Source: Pelodera strongyloides
Taxonomy: Eukaryota; Nematoda; Chromadorea; Rhabditida; Rhabditidae
DNA: 64,000 bases
Direction of reading: 5' to 3'
NCBI GenBank assembly: GCA_036852015.1
Contig: JAANDG010000180.1
Coordinates: 62,001 to 126,000, forward strand
How positions within the stretch are numbered: the stretch's first letter is position 1; each line of letters starts with the position of its first letter. Below, piece by piece: positions 11,001 through 22,500 of the stretch. A program made the position numbers and the translations under genes. Below the pieces are notes generated by a model that saw only the letters and a program-made list of their open reading frames with translations, was not told the DNA's origin and searched no databases.

Positions 11001-11556
11001 TTATTGCTGAATACTTCATCGTATTATTTGAGCAAAATGTGTATTATGATGTGGATCCCTTAACTTTTGACTCTACCTTCTGCTTCTGCTACAGTCCAAA
11101 ATTCATTTTCGGAACCCAAAGTCCATGTCCATAATTGCAGAACGAGGTCGCGGTCGAGGTGGGTATCGTGGCGGCGGAGGTGATAGGGGGCGTGGCGGAT
11201 CCGGACACGGACACGGAGGAGGTTATCATCGATCGGCTGAGCAACAGGTATTCTACTAACTACCCTCGTTTATTTAACATCTATGTTTTATGAAATATTC
11301 TGCATTGTGCATTATGAGGATCGTATTGCGTGTCATGTCACGTATGTCGTTATGTCCAATAACTTGTTTCGTTTAGACTCGACAGGAGTACGACCAGAGG
11401 TACACAGGTGGCTTCCAGCAGGGAGGGGGAGGTTACCAGGGAACGGGAGGATACAACCAGAGGGGAGGAGGCCACCCAGGAGGTGGTGGGCACCGAGGAT
11501 CAAGAGGTCACCAACAAGGGAGAGGAGGTTACGGTGGGAGGGGAGCTGCGTATTGA
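5021..11556 (+). CDS. FAM98: FAM98 family protein (tRNA-splicing ligase complex component), 12 exons
   Basis: Exons: 5021-5085, 5469-5574, 5807-5909, 6016-6161, 6383-6496, 6828-6926, 7152-7216, 7430-7502, 7756-7818, 10798-10927, 11141-11247, 11377-11556. All phases close, giving 416 residues. Family hallmarks in order are the N-terminal LDSLESVLG, NELRVLLNLEECPG, LLVTFLLSEVKMAR, RIDVTINSFLWS, the near-invariant DRGGRPDEM (about 303-311) and a C-terminal RGG/GGY/QGGG tail from about 322, typical of an RNA-binding low-complexity end. In vertebrates FAM98 proteins associate with the RTCB-DDX1 tRNA ligase complex and with PRMT1; the same role here is inferred by homology. The donor of exon 10 must be the C|GTAGGT at 10928, because the GTTTTA four bases later breaks the RGG frame. 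Introns 1, 8 and 9 contain repeats; intron 9 is 2979 bp. Confidence 0.93.
5101..5271. mobile_element. TTAA-flanked MITE, family A, in FAM98 intron 1
   Basis: The left end is TTAAAGCGAAATGCTAGCC and the right end GCTAGCATTTCGCT, followed by ATAA instead of TTAA. The arms are almost perfectly complementary over about 75 bp each, around a short loop with CGTCCACG. Confidence 0.9.
5568..5657 (+). repeat. 45-bp tandem duplication spanning the FAM98 exon 2 donor
   Basis: ACTCAGGGTAAGATTC plus the next 29 bases (5568-5612) is repeated as ACTCAGGGTGAGATTC (5613-5657). Both copies contain a usable GT donor, at 5575 and 5620. Use of the second would add an in-frame TAA. Confidence 0.9.
7592..7713. mobile_element. 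Palindromic element, family F, in FAM98 intron 8
   Basis: The arms TACGCTAGCTAACCTAT and ATAGGTTAGCGTA are inverted, and inside them GGACGGG and CCCGTCTA also pair, as do the AT-rich centres. It is not TTAA-flanked, and I saw no other copy in the window. Confidence 0.7.
8776..8875. repeat. CT-rich tract in FAM98 intron 9
   Basis: Interrupted TC/CTCT runs with ATCTTTATCTATG inserts. They generate a spurious Ser/Leu-rich ORF. Confidence 0.8.
8993..9100. repeat. Tandem duplication of about 54 bp in FAM98 intron 9
   Basis: Two adjacent copies each begin TTATGGTATTTGTGAC and end CTGTGTCACGC. They carry TAGTGTCACT in the middle and differ by a few substitutions and small indels. Confidence 0.75.
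9511..9740 (+). repeat. Dispersed repeat with conserved head, copy 1 (FAM98 intron 9)
   Basis: Matches 35100-35310. The first about 80 bases are nearly identical: ACCAGTCGG, then CGCCGCCTGAGGCGACTTAC, which can form a CGCC/GGCG hairpin, then AATATGATTGGTTTAGCATG. Downstream similarity is patchier. It could be a SINE or a retroposed structured RNA; I cannot assign a family. Confidence 0.6.
10424..10596. mobile_element. Palindromic element, family G, in FAM98 intron 9
   Basis: The terminal inverted repeats AGGCTATAATTTCCGTGCG and CGCATAGATTTATAGCCT enclose duplicated CCGGAGATGGT motifs. A related element with the same plan lies at 61530-61727. Confidence 0.65.
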
Positions 11557-11958
11557 AGGATTGGAAACTTATGGTCAGTTGTAGTTTCAAGTTCTTTATT
11601 TGTCGAAATAATCCTATGCATTCATGATTCATTATTCTTGAATTGTTATCAAAAGTAATTGATGAATACTCAGTCGAGTCGCTCATGGTTTACTTTAGGG
11701 ATTTTTGTTTTACTCGGCCAATTTACCAAATATGGTTTAGGTGCTGGGAAGTCGTAGAAACGTCAAGGTTACATGGTTACACCAGAAGTAACTATTAAAC
11801 TTTATTTGTTATGGTCGCTGGGTACTCATATGTGTCTTAATGTAATTATTTTAATTTATTGATTGTAATTTGTATTTTTTGCTTGTAAAGTAGTTTTTTT
11901 ATGTACATTGTAGATTGTTAGCTTTATTTGCCTTGTTCTATGGGTGGTGTGTTTATCT

Positions 11959-11964
11959 AATAAA
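11959..11964 (+). terminator. PolyA signal of the FAM98 gene
   Basis: This AATAAA lies 403 nt after the stop codon. The next gene's candidate acceptor follows about 320 bp later. The gap holds nothing else recognisable. Confidence 0.55.
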
Positions 11965-12277
11965 CAATATACTGAACCAATTTGTCAATTTTCTGTTCAC
12001 TACCGAAGGAGTGATCCTTAGCATATTTTCCCTTGTATACGTTTCCTCCGTGTTATTTAAAACATAAGTTATTTTGACATAAAATAGTTATAAAATGTTT
12101 TATCTGCTGACAGCAGTTTGCTTTTTATTGTTAGTTAACCAACTGAGGAGGGCTTATAGTTCAGGAAAGACAATTTTTGCATTTTGAATTTGAGCGTTGA
12201 AGTTTCATTCATTGTCGTTCACTATTACTATTTCGTGAAAATTGTTTGTTGTCATTCTTTTTCATAATTGCTTCTAA

Positions 12278-12284
12278 TATTTAG
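12278..12284 (+). promoter_or_regulatory. Candidate SL trans-splice acceptor of the TMEM65 gene
   Basis: AATATTTAG ends at 12284, 29 nt before the ATG at 12314, with no upstream exon needed to complete the protein. Confidence 0.4.
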
Positions 12285-12313
12285 GTGGCGGTTCGTGTTT
12301 GTGTTGGATTTGG

Positions 12314-15300
12314 ATGGCCGTCAGACCGGCTCAGGTGGCCTCAGCACTCCGATCCACACTCCAGGCACACAGAAGGAGAACCGGACTTCTGAACAGGAGG
12401 ATACTGTATACGGTAAGTGTATACTGTATGAGACTATTTTTTTTAGAACGCGAACCTTATCCACCAATAAAGTGCGCATACATTTGTCAATTGGTCTCAG
12501 CGAGAGGCAAACGTGATGAAGTTTGAACGTTTGTTGGGTATTCGTCGCGCAATGGCCAATGGCTATAAGTAAAGTTATGTTTATGTGTAAAAGGTGGATT
12601 TGAATCCAGGCACTATTTCAGGTGGCGACTCGTCCATCGACTGCGAGTGTCGTATACCACTTTGACTTTGAACGTCAACCGATTATTACAAAGGAACATG
12701 CGGACGATGTGAGTTCCCTGTTTCATGGTCATTAGTATCTACAATCTACATTATAGTTTTTTCGGCTCTATTCAAGAATAGCCGTCCCAAGAAAGTATAG
12801 CCGTCCCATAAAAAAATAACCGTCCCATAGGAGGGTCAACCGTCCCAAAAAAGTATAGCCGTCCCATGGAGAGGTCAACCGTCCCATTGACAGGCCAACC
12901 GTCCCATAGAGAGGCCAACCGTCCCATTTAAATTTATATGTTTTTTTAAACAACCAATAGACCTGTATTTGTGTTTGAATTTGCGACCGCTGTTCATAAA
13001 AGGAAGCGTCCTGGTCTCCGACGGATGGGCGGCTTACGGTAACATCAACACCTTACAACCACAATACGACCACCGTTGGGTCAACCATAAGACGAACTTT
13101 GTCAAACCTTCCGGCCCGGCAGCGCATACCCAAACCATAGAAGCTAAATGGGGTGCTTTAAAGCGTTCCATGAAACAGCTGTATGGTACCATGCTCCCAT
13201 CTTACCTCTGCAATTATATGTTCAGATGTGTGCATAGGAAAAGTTTTTAAATCACTTATTACTTGAGATAGCCAATAACTGCGGATTTTAACTAGCTCTC
13301 AGAACGTTGATAAGAAATAAAAATTATGTTGAGGTCGATGTTTTCATGTTCAAAAGCCCCAGACCGCACATTCAATTCTTTGGGGTTTTTGGGACGGTTA
13401 TTTTTTATTGGGACGGCTGTACTTTTTTGGGACGGTTGGCCCCGCTATGGGACGGTTGGCCGCTCCATGGGACGGTTGAGAATCTTCGGACGGCTATACT
13501 TTCTTGGGACGGCTATTATTGAATAGAGCCGTTTTTTCCTGAAGAGTTTTAGCACTTGTTCGTTTGTTTTGTTTTTGCAAGATGTATACTGCTAATTTAA
13601 ATCATGATCCTGAATAGAATAAGTAATCCGCGTATTCCGAAACGGAATGTTTCAGGAAAATTATGTGTACTTTCATTTCTAAGTATTCCTGTTAGTTGAA
13701 ACTGTGATGTAGCACATTTATTGGATTTTATTGAGAGTGCCAACTCTGAGTGACGGTTTATTGTCTTAACTCAACCAATGTTCTAGAACAACATTTGAAA
13801 AAAAAAACAGGAATAAAATTAACTTTAAATTGTTCAGGTGGCTCGTTGTCTAACGGAACCCGAGCAGGATCTACTAATCAAATCACTGGAAGAGGCTTTG
13901 AAGAAAAGACGCATTGGAAGTCGTTAGTTTTTTTCTGGTCTTACATTTAGTTGAGTGATCGAAGCATTTAATTTTGCTATGTGTAGTTGTAGAACGTACA
14001 TTCCTTGAAGATAGTCAAGTCCTTGCGCTTTGGTAGAAATACAGATTCAGAGTAATAAACAAAGATAAAATATCGACTGAGGGTTGAGTGAGAAACACTG
14101 ATTTCGGAAATATTGAATATTCCTATTTGAATGTGGTCTTTCAATTGCACTTCGTATTTCTGCGAGATACATGGTAGTTCTAGAATTTACCCAAAAAAAT
14201 TTCAAAGGTGATGAATTTTGTTGTTGATCAGATCAGATCATGTTAAGCATTGCAGGTCCTCATGGTGATGATATAACGCGCGGACAGACGCGTGCTCTCT
14301 TTTTGGTCAACGCGCTCCCGTTTGTTGGATTTGGCTTCCTCGATAATATGATAATGATTGTCGCCGGCGAGTATATCGATCAGGTAATTCCGTTGTTATA
14401 ATTTGATAATTTGATGGTGCTTTGGGAATTTTGGTCCTGCCTTTACACACTTGTGACAAGATTTCTACTTGTGGAGGAGACCTTCCATTTGGTTTGAGAA
14501 GTGTGCCTTATTCTTATTATTTATTAGCGTTTTTTTACACATTTATCTCAAGTATTGAGCAAAGATTCCCCTCAATTCAATAACCATGTGTTTTACAGAG
14601 CCTCGGTGCCGTTTTGTGTCTTTCCACTATGGCGGCGGCTGCTATTGGTAATTTGGTCTCCGACGTTGCTGGAGTTGGGCTTGCTCATTATGTTGAGGTG
14701 GGATTTGGTGATATATAAGATGAATGATTACTATAGTATAATGGTATCCTATAGAGTTGTTTGTTCAAAATAAGCGCAGAAGGCCACAATGCATATTTGT
14801 AGTACGAATATTGTGGTATTGACCGATGGTGTCCTTGTGTCCTTTTTTATATCACTTGTGTTATGTAAGTTACATTGGTTCTGTTTTAGGTTCTTGTTTC
14901 GAAGGCTGGCATTAAGCAACCCGTGTTGACTGCTGCACAATTGGATAGTTCGAAGGTGAGTGACCTTTTGGGAGCTTTGAAACTTATAAACCATAATCTC
15001 GTGTCCATAGGGAAGAATTGTTTTTCTCATAATTGTAGTTATGAACTAAAGTATTTAAGTTATTTAACGCAGGGATCCAAAATGTAACTCACACACTGTA
15101 TGTAACACATTCTTTGTAACATGTAGAAATGGTTCCACTTCTGCTGTTTTTTTTTCCTCCGTAGCGATTATGCATTACCGTATTGAGCGGAACTGCGTGG
15201 GTGGTCTCAGTGATCGTGGATGGCCTCACTGATCATGGGCGGAACTGCGTGGGTGGTCTCAGTGTTCATGAGCGGAACTGCGTGGGTGGTCTCAGTGTTC

Positions 15301-15518
15301 ATGGGCGGAACTGCGTGGGTGTTCTTAGTGTTCGTGAGCGTAACTGCGTGGGTGGTGTCAGTGATCAATTATTGTTTGCTCTTTAGGCTCGTTGGGCATC
15401 GAACGGTGCTCGTGCAGCAGGTCTTTCCCTTGGCTGCATTATTGGAATGTTTCCCCTTCTTTTCTACAATAATGATGATGAGAAGGAGGAAAAGAACAAG
15501 AAAAAGGTGGAGGAATGA
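12314..15518 (+). CDS. TMEM65: TMEM65 homologue, mitochondrial inner-membrane protein, 7 exons
   Basis: Exons: 12314-12412, 12622-12708, 13838-13922, 14256-14383, 14599-14697, 14890-14955, 15387-15518. Phases close, giving 231 residues (human TMEM65 is about 240). Exon 1 (33 aa) has many Arg, Ala and Leu and no acidic residue, a textbook mitochondrial presequence. The conserved region begins LTEPEQDLL and includes FLVNALPFVGFGFLDN, IMIVAGEYID, STMAAAAIGNLVSDVAG and GCIIGMFPLLF, which are the three family membrane segments (about 103-125, 134-160, 196-215). The C-terminus is Glu/Lys-rich. TMEM65 is known as an inner-membrane protein linked to mitochondrial sodium-calcium exchange and respiration; the role here is by homology. 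Intron 2 carries a Merlin transposon remnant and intron 6 a minisatellite. Confidence 0.94.
12764..13530 (+). mobile_element. Merlin-type DNA transposon remnant in TMEM65 intron 2 (767 bp)
   Basis: The terminal inverted repeats (GGCTCTATTCAA and its complement) are flanked by an exact 8-bp target duplication, GTTTTTTC, at 12756-12763 and 13531-13538. Each end has a block of tandem subrepeats of about 20 bp around CCGTCCCAT (left, 12778-12926) or ATGGGACGG (right, 13389-13516). Inside is a transposase fragment. An 8-9 bp duplication with an IS1016/ISXO2-like transposase is the signature of the Merlin superfamily. Confidence 0.88.
12969..13250 (+). pseudogene. Merlin (ISXO2/IS1016-like) transposase, C-terminal fragment
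   Basis: A 93-codon open frame contains the second catalytic Asp in VSDGWAAYGNI, the YDHRWVNHKTNFVKP block, and the third catalytic residue, Glu, in TIEAKWGALKR, in the spacing expected of a DDE transposase. The part that would carry the first Asp and the DNA-binding N-terminus is missing, since the left terminal block begins directly upstream. The true coding edge may be the AAAAG at about 13003. It is not expected to be active. It lies wholly inside an intron on the same strand as TMEM65. Confidence 0.85.
15187..15366. repeat. 33-bp minisatellite in TMEM65 intron 6
   Basis: The GCGGAACTGCGTGGGTGG unit starts at 15187, 15239, 15272, 15305 and 15338. The last four are exactly 33 bp apart and the first interval is disturbed by a 19-bp insertion. 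The array ends 20 bp before the acceptor of the last exon. Because 33 is a multiple of three it creates an illusory repeat protein ORF. Confidence 0.9.
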
Positions 15519-16167
15519 AATTAGCGTTACGGTTTACTATGAACATTCGGAGGCTTTATGTTTACTGTTTACAGCTAACATAACGTATCTGAGAGAAGGA
15601 CGTTACAATTGTACGTAGACTTGTAGTCAGGCCTTCTTTTTGTATCTTATAGACAGACCCTTGTAAATATTGAATATAGTTTTCTTTTTTTTGTGTTCTT
15701 ATTTCTTATTAACCTTTACACCTAATGCCGCATTGCCATGTACCGTTTTATATGTGCCATTCAACTTTTTTTCCCTTGTACTAGTCGCTTTTTATCATTT
15801 GCCTTATTTTTAAATGTAACGCCTTGTTTGTGTATGCTAAGGAGCCGGGAGCTAGTTATCCGTTACCCATATGATTTTTATGAGCATAAGTATTCTTATG
15901 TTTTTATGCATAGGTCTCTACTCAAAGCCAGCTTGAAACGAATAGAACCATATTTTGTACAGTACATTTTAATTGTAGGTTTACTGGCATTCTCAATACG
16001 AACAAATTAGGGGACAATGCCTATTTCCTTTAAACTATGTAGCCGTTCTTTATTGCTTCTATGTGCCATCTCATCATAAGCATTTGCCCAATGTATTTAG
16101 TTTTTACGCATTATGAAGTCTCGCAATACTGCATATGATATCTTTGTACGTTTGCTATGAACTTGAA

Positions 16168-16173
16168 TAATAA
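16168..16173 (+). terminator. PolyA signal of the TMEM65 gene
   Basis: This is the first AATAAA after the stop codon, 650 nt downstream. The interval 15519-16167 holds no exon. The gap to the sec-10 acceptor (about 375 bp) is otherwise featureless. Confidence 0.45.
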
Positions 16174-16542
16174 AGATTTCTATTGAAGTTGGATATTATG
16201 GACCAACAACACTATGTTTGTGTCAATGCAATATATTTAGAGAGTTTATTTGGGATGTTGGGAAAGAAATCAGAGCCATAGATCAATGTTGTGACATGGC
16301 GTGCATACTTTATCTTATTGTAAGGTACTATGACGTTGTAGAATATATCCGAAATATACACGTATGTTTGCTTTTATTAACTGTTATGCAATGTAGTGAT
16401 GTACTGTGTATGTACACTGTACTTGTTCTGCACCGTGTGGAATTCGGTAGTGGTTCATTAGGTAGAGAAACCTTAGGCTTGTCGATTCTACTTTTCTTCC
16501 AACGAGGACCACTATTGAGGTATTATAGAAAGAATGTTTTTG

Positions 16543-16550
16543 ATTTACAG
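16543..16550 (+). promoter_or_regulatory. Candidate SL trans-splice acceptor of sec-10
   Basis: GATTTACAG ends at 16550, 18 nt before the ATG at 16569, after a T-rich run. No upstream exon is needed for a complete Sec10. Confidence 0.5.
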
Positions 16551-16568
16551 GATTAAACCTTTACCGTG

Positions 16569-19500
16569 ATGAACGGGGGCCAGTACTTCGCCACATATGT
16601 GCAGGACCTCGAGCAGGTTGGTTCTCTAATAGTGTAATTTCGAGTGTTGGTGCGATCGTAGGTATGCAAATTCGCCTGTTATTGCCTGTGTTGTGACTTG
16701 TGACTCTTAACTTCGGTGTAACTGAGTTCGCTTCTGACGAGCACATAGGGATCTCATGGTATTGCTATACTGTGCCTTTTAAAGGGACAGGCCCATCAAA
16801 ATAAACCTATATTTACGATACGTTCATAATGACTATCAAGCATTTTTATTACAATATATACAAACTAAATTTCACCATTATTCGCCCTAGACAACTTTTT
16901 TTCCAATGCGCTCTGCTCAAATGTATACCATAAAACTGCAGATTTCAAAGCTATATATGCAAATTTTAATCGCATTATAATTTCACGATAAATTTGCATT
17001 GACGACAAGGATATTTGCGGCTCTACGGTATACATTTGAGCAGAGCACATCGGAAAAAGTTTTCAATGGCAAATAAATGTGAAATTTAGTTTGTATATAT
17101 TGTAATAAAAATGCTTGATAGTCACTATGGACGTATCGTAAATACAGGTTTACTTTGATGGGCCTGTCCCTTTAAGGATCCATTTGACGCCCTCGATTTT
17201 GTGGAACGGGTTGCTTGGAGAATAACCGGCGGTGCTGATTCCATCACAGACCCGCTCACATTGAAGAATAAGTTTGAGGAGGAGATTGCATCACTTCAGA
17301 TGCTATGCGATCAGTTTGCGGTTGGTCACTTACTTTGAGGTTCATAAAGTGTGTATCTGTGTAAGTTGTGGCGTTGTCAAATCCTTCACAAAGCGGTTTC
17401 ACGCAACCGAACCCGAAAAAGCTGATTCGTGTGCCGCATGGCAGTTAACAAGCGCAAGCCGACAAGGCGTTTTCTTATAAGTTGACCTTATGGTGTTTCA
17501 TTATTACTTTCCAAGTTGTTCGGCTAAGTGGTGACGGACTGCTCGTTTTATTTGACATTTTACTTTGATTTTGTATTATCTTCTTGTATTACAGAGCAAA
17601 ATTAACGTCCTGGAACATCAACTGAATGTCGAGAAGAAGGAATACTGTAGCAAGTTGCAACGGCTTTCTGAACAGAATACTGAGGCGATCGATAAGGTTA
17701 AGGTAGGCGGAGGATTTTGTAAACTTGATTATAAATTTAAAAAAAAAACGTTAAATTACGGTTGTGAAATGCTGCGCCTTTTTTCGCATGTAACATATCT
17801 GTCCAGTCGCAAATCGTAGGTGTATAACGTTTTGAATGTATTCTTGAACGTCTAAGTCTAAGTCATAGCTAGAGCACAGGACCTATGACATTTGTCCCAA
17901 TCTCGCTCGTTTTTGACGTTGAACTGCAACTTCAATTCTATGTTCATCCACGATGTGGCAATTGTCCCATCATTGCAGCAATTGGACAGTACAATGCAGT
18001 GGGTCTCAACCAAAGTTGTCCACTTGGGCGACCAATTAGAGAGTGTAAATGGTCCGCGGAGTCGAGCTGCCGACGCACTACAATTGATCAGCCATTTCGA
18101 TCAATTCTTGTCGGATCAACCCCTCAACTCGGGAGTTTTTACCGATCCTGATAAGGTTAGTTAGTTAGTTTTCCTCGTTTTATTGATTCATCTCGCGCTT
18201 GTGTAGTTTGTAGTTTCTATAAAACATCATGACATGATGACAAATCCTTGTCGTGATTATTTGTTCTAGGACACAGTTTGACAGAACATGGGATGATGAT
18301 CAAGTTCTATAGCATGACTGCGATAGCGGTCTTTTTGGGTACGGAAACACACTGTGATAATTTTTTTTGTGAGAGAAATGAGTGAGTTTCGATTTTTATG
18401 AAATATCGTAATATTTCAGCTTCTGGAATCAGCTGACCTCATTCAAAAGCTCTACTCGATATCGCAAGAATTGAATAGTGAAAAACACTCGGCGGTGCAG
18501 ACACGGATTGCACACAGGTTCGCATTGTTTTCCATAAAATGATTCCTTGATCTGGGAATTTTATTGTTATAGAATAGTTTTGAGGATGTTGGATGTCAAC
18601 AGAGGAGGGTCAGCACGGGCATTGACCCGGTTTGTAGGACTGTAGGACAAGAGAGACCTGAACCGAGTAACGCAGAACTGATCACCTCGAACCATGTTTA
18701 TTTCCGAATACCCTACCTCCGGTACGGTATCTCGTTCAGAGAGACATTCTACAGGACCACCCTGTATACCTAATAATCAACACTTATAGATATGAGGAAA
18801 TCGAGCGTCTTCTAATTGATGAGTTCGTCCGTTCACAACGCGACGAGAAGAAAATGGCTGAAGTGGCGAAAGTTCTGTCTGAATTCAAGGTATTTATTGA
18901 TTATGTGTTTTTTTGCTATTGTTCTACAATAATGTTTTGCTGCTTGCTTGACACGTATTGTGTAGTTGTGGGATCTGTTGGGTCTACGGTGGATTTTCAT
19001 TTTTTTTATTTCTTGCAGGGCTATTCACAGTGTGTGGATCGGTATGTGGAATTTCTTCACGCAACCTCGTTCCACAGGGATAGGTCGGATGTTTTTGCAG
19101 AAGCACTTCAGCTGTGCAGGTTTGTGGATTTTTTAATTAAATAATTGGAAATTAGGATAAATGAGGATGAGGACACCCGGAGGTATACTGTACATCTTTC
19201 ACAATACGTCATACGGTCATACCGTTACCCGTTACCGTACCACACTAATTAACTAATTGAACTGACGCACTGAACTGAGGTGTCAACCAGATTCATACTG
19301 TAGAATTATTCTTCGTTATACGAAAGAGTAAAAGAAAGAAGGTGAGATACAGCGTGACATGAGAATGTTGATTTATTGTAAAAGAAACGTATTGAATGAA
19401 TAGAATATAGTGGTTGTTAGCTCATCTATTTCCTATTTCCAGAAACGCAAAACCGAAAATCCAAGCCATTTTCCCGAATCCAACGGTGGTGCTCCAGAAA

Positions 19501-22500
19501 TTGGTCGTCAACATTTTTAGTGGAAAGTTGAAGGTCTGTTCTAGAATTAGAATTATTGTTTTTTTTTTTGAAGTATTGATTTTTTTTTTGAGGGAAGGTT
19601 GATTATGTCAAGTGTATGACCATGTTTGTAGGCGCTGTTAGGTTGTGAATGTATGGAATGGAGAAACTCGTGGTCTCCAGTGGTTTGTATAAACTCGATC
19701 ATTTCTGATGATCTGTTAATTATTGTCTATTTCTAGGAGTCCGTGTATGCACGACTGCGCGATTGCAAAGAAGTTAATGATGTCGAGGGATATCTTGTTA
19801 ACTTGGCTCAATTGTATACGAGGTGAGTAGGTAGAGATTGTCTGTTTTAACTTTCGGAAAGATGCTTGGCAGGTGATAAGTCGCTAGTGTGCTTATTGTT
19901 GTGCTTTTTGTTTCTTGTTACATCTTTTTCATAAGGAAGCTGGGAATTTTGAACTTGTGTTGTTTTATGAGCTAGCTTGTAACTTTGGAGTTGGATTGGA
20001 AGGGGTGTATTATAAATGTATGGAATTTATTTTCTAAAAAATTAAACTTCAGTACGGAGAAGTTGTGCCGAGAGCTTGACGCCGTCCACGTTTGTCCCGA
20101 CTCGGCCTTTCTGACTGAATTGACACGTTCGGTATTCGACAGATACTTGATGAACTATCCGAAGGTAGGTTGGGTTGGGGCCATGCCCAAGGTTAAAGCG
20201 AAATGCTAGCCTCCTTTGGAAAATTTGCATATGATAAGCAAATCCTATGTATCATAGGCAAATTTTGTACGCTCGTCCACGGCAATCGTACCAAATTAGC
20301 ATAGGATACATAGGATTTGCTTATCATATGCAAATTTTCCAAAGGAGCTAGCATTTCGCTTTAAAAACTATGGCTTAGCAATAGCAATATAAGCGCAACA
20401 TGTATCACTCATGTGTAACGACGTGACAATCTAACAGATCAGCAAGTCTGATTTGTTTGTTATTCAAAGTAGTGAGTATCTATGTAAACCTTCCCGCGTA
20501 TTCTCACCGACTAGATCATTTCTAGAGATCAGTATTTAGGACGAGCTCGACTATCTCACGCATCAGTGCACTCATATACTGCAAAGGTTTTATGATTCCA
20601 AGAAACATGTGAAGAAGCAGATTCAGTCCGGAGGGTATGTGATTTGAAGAAGCAATACTTTGCAACTTTGCACCGCCCAATCTAGATGATATAATGTTAG
20701 ACTGTGATGTTTACGTATGTGTTATCCATTTGCTTTGCCCGTTGCATTGTTTATTATAATTCTGTCTTATTAAAGCGAAATACCAGCAGATTTTTGAAAT
20801 GCATCTCAAATATCAGTTATGCTAAGTGGGGTCGAATTGGGGTCTATTTTTTATTCTCATTTATTCTCATTTGCATATGATGCATAAGAAAGCAGGGGTA
20901 CGCGATGCGTTTCAAAAACCGGCCGGCATTTCGCTTTAAGAGTTTTCAATTTCAAAAGTATCTCATCATTTATTACAGGTTGCACGAGCTGAAGCGTGAC
21001 ATGCAGGCCAGACTTCTTACTGTGGAAACTTATGGTGGAGAGACTTTCCTCTCCGAAGATGTAGCCATTTCAATTCTACAAGAAACAAAGAACGCGTTCA
21101 ACCGGACTCCGTTGGTGAGTTTTTTTTGAAAATGTATTTTAGTTCCAGTAGTCGTCCGAGACCTTGAGCAACAGGGCGCCATACAGAAGAAAAGAAACCC
21201 TTAAATAGTTCAGTTGGCTAAGGAAATACACGAAAAGGGTGCTGCTACCCTAGTTGTACGAAATAACTACTCTGCCACTAGTTTGCCAGAACTGAGCTGA
21301 ATTTTTAGAGAACTTATATATCCATGATTCTTCTTTAACGTTGACAGTTTTATCTTATATTTGCAGTTGTGTGGTAAAGGTGATGTGGCAAAACAGGCTG
21401 AAAAGATACTCGATGTGTTGATCAAACATTTGCATACGGAACATTTGGACTATGCGGTCGAATTGGCGTTGGCAGGTCGGCCTTGATGTAGATTTGAATA
21501 TCGTAACCGTTGAGAACCAGAACCGGCAATGGATGAGAGCACATAACAAATGTGCATAAGCAAGCTTAAAATAAGTAACTATTAGTTAGATTGTTAGATA
21601 CTGATCCGGTATTTTGTCACCTTTGGAACATTGTTGTGTTGATGTATTCGTGTACTCCGTGGGTTGCACTTGCACGAAATAATGCGAAAAATAACGACGA
21701 AAGCGCCATGTTTCAAGTTGAAGATGAATAGTTGAGATTTGACACGCGCCCAATGTTACCACGCAACAGAGGCACTATGTATATTCAATATTCAACGGAT
21801 ATGGTCGTTATGATAACTTAAATGGTTGTAAGTCTAATTATCATTCTCTAGGTATTCCTCTGTCTGAACCTCGCACAGAACCTCCCCCTTATTTCTTCTA
21901 CCTCGTCGCACAAAACACTGCCATTGTACTTTTATCGGTCAAGCAGTTTGAGGACAGTGTGTGGCCGCTTGTAAAGTGAGTGAATGTTTAAATTTTTATG
22001 GATTCCTTTATAACTTGTAGATGTAACTTCAGTGTGGTAGAGTGTTTTTGTTTGGTCACCTCATACATCATGTACAACGCTACAAGTGCAGTATATTGCG
22101 AGTGAATTTAGCTTACTGATGTAAATGGAAGTATCGGGTTCAGTTCAGTAAGATGTAACCATATTAGACCACGGTCTTCTGTCGTAGTATATTGCGAGTG
22201 AAATTAGCTTAGGCTTAGGTCTCCGAGAACAACCTGTCGAAGGTTCACTTCACGTTCACACGCCCACACATCCTAGTTAGATATCCTGAATTTTGTGTTT
22301 GGATTTCTGTTCACCATTCAACTTTCTAGGAATTCGATGGTAGAACAGCCGTGTTCAAAGAAATGGACGTCGACGTTGCGTTCCCTTGAGAGCAAAATCA
22401 ATACCGGAATGGAAAGGCAATTAAATGCGATAATTGGTGAGCATGAAGAGATAATTTTTTTTGTTTTATTTAACCATCTGCCTGCGGAACGTTATCAGCT

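Noticed and set aside
11101..11140. Earlier acceptor (TGCTACAG at 11094) for FAM98 exon 11
   Set aside because: It leads to an in-frame TAA; only the TTGCAG at 11140 joined to the C|GTAGGT donor restores the RGG frame.
15183..15618. Long ORFs with a repeated Cys-Val-Gly-Gly-like pattern
   Set aside because: They are translations of the 33-bp minisatellite and of an alternate frame of the last TMEM65 exon.
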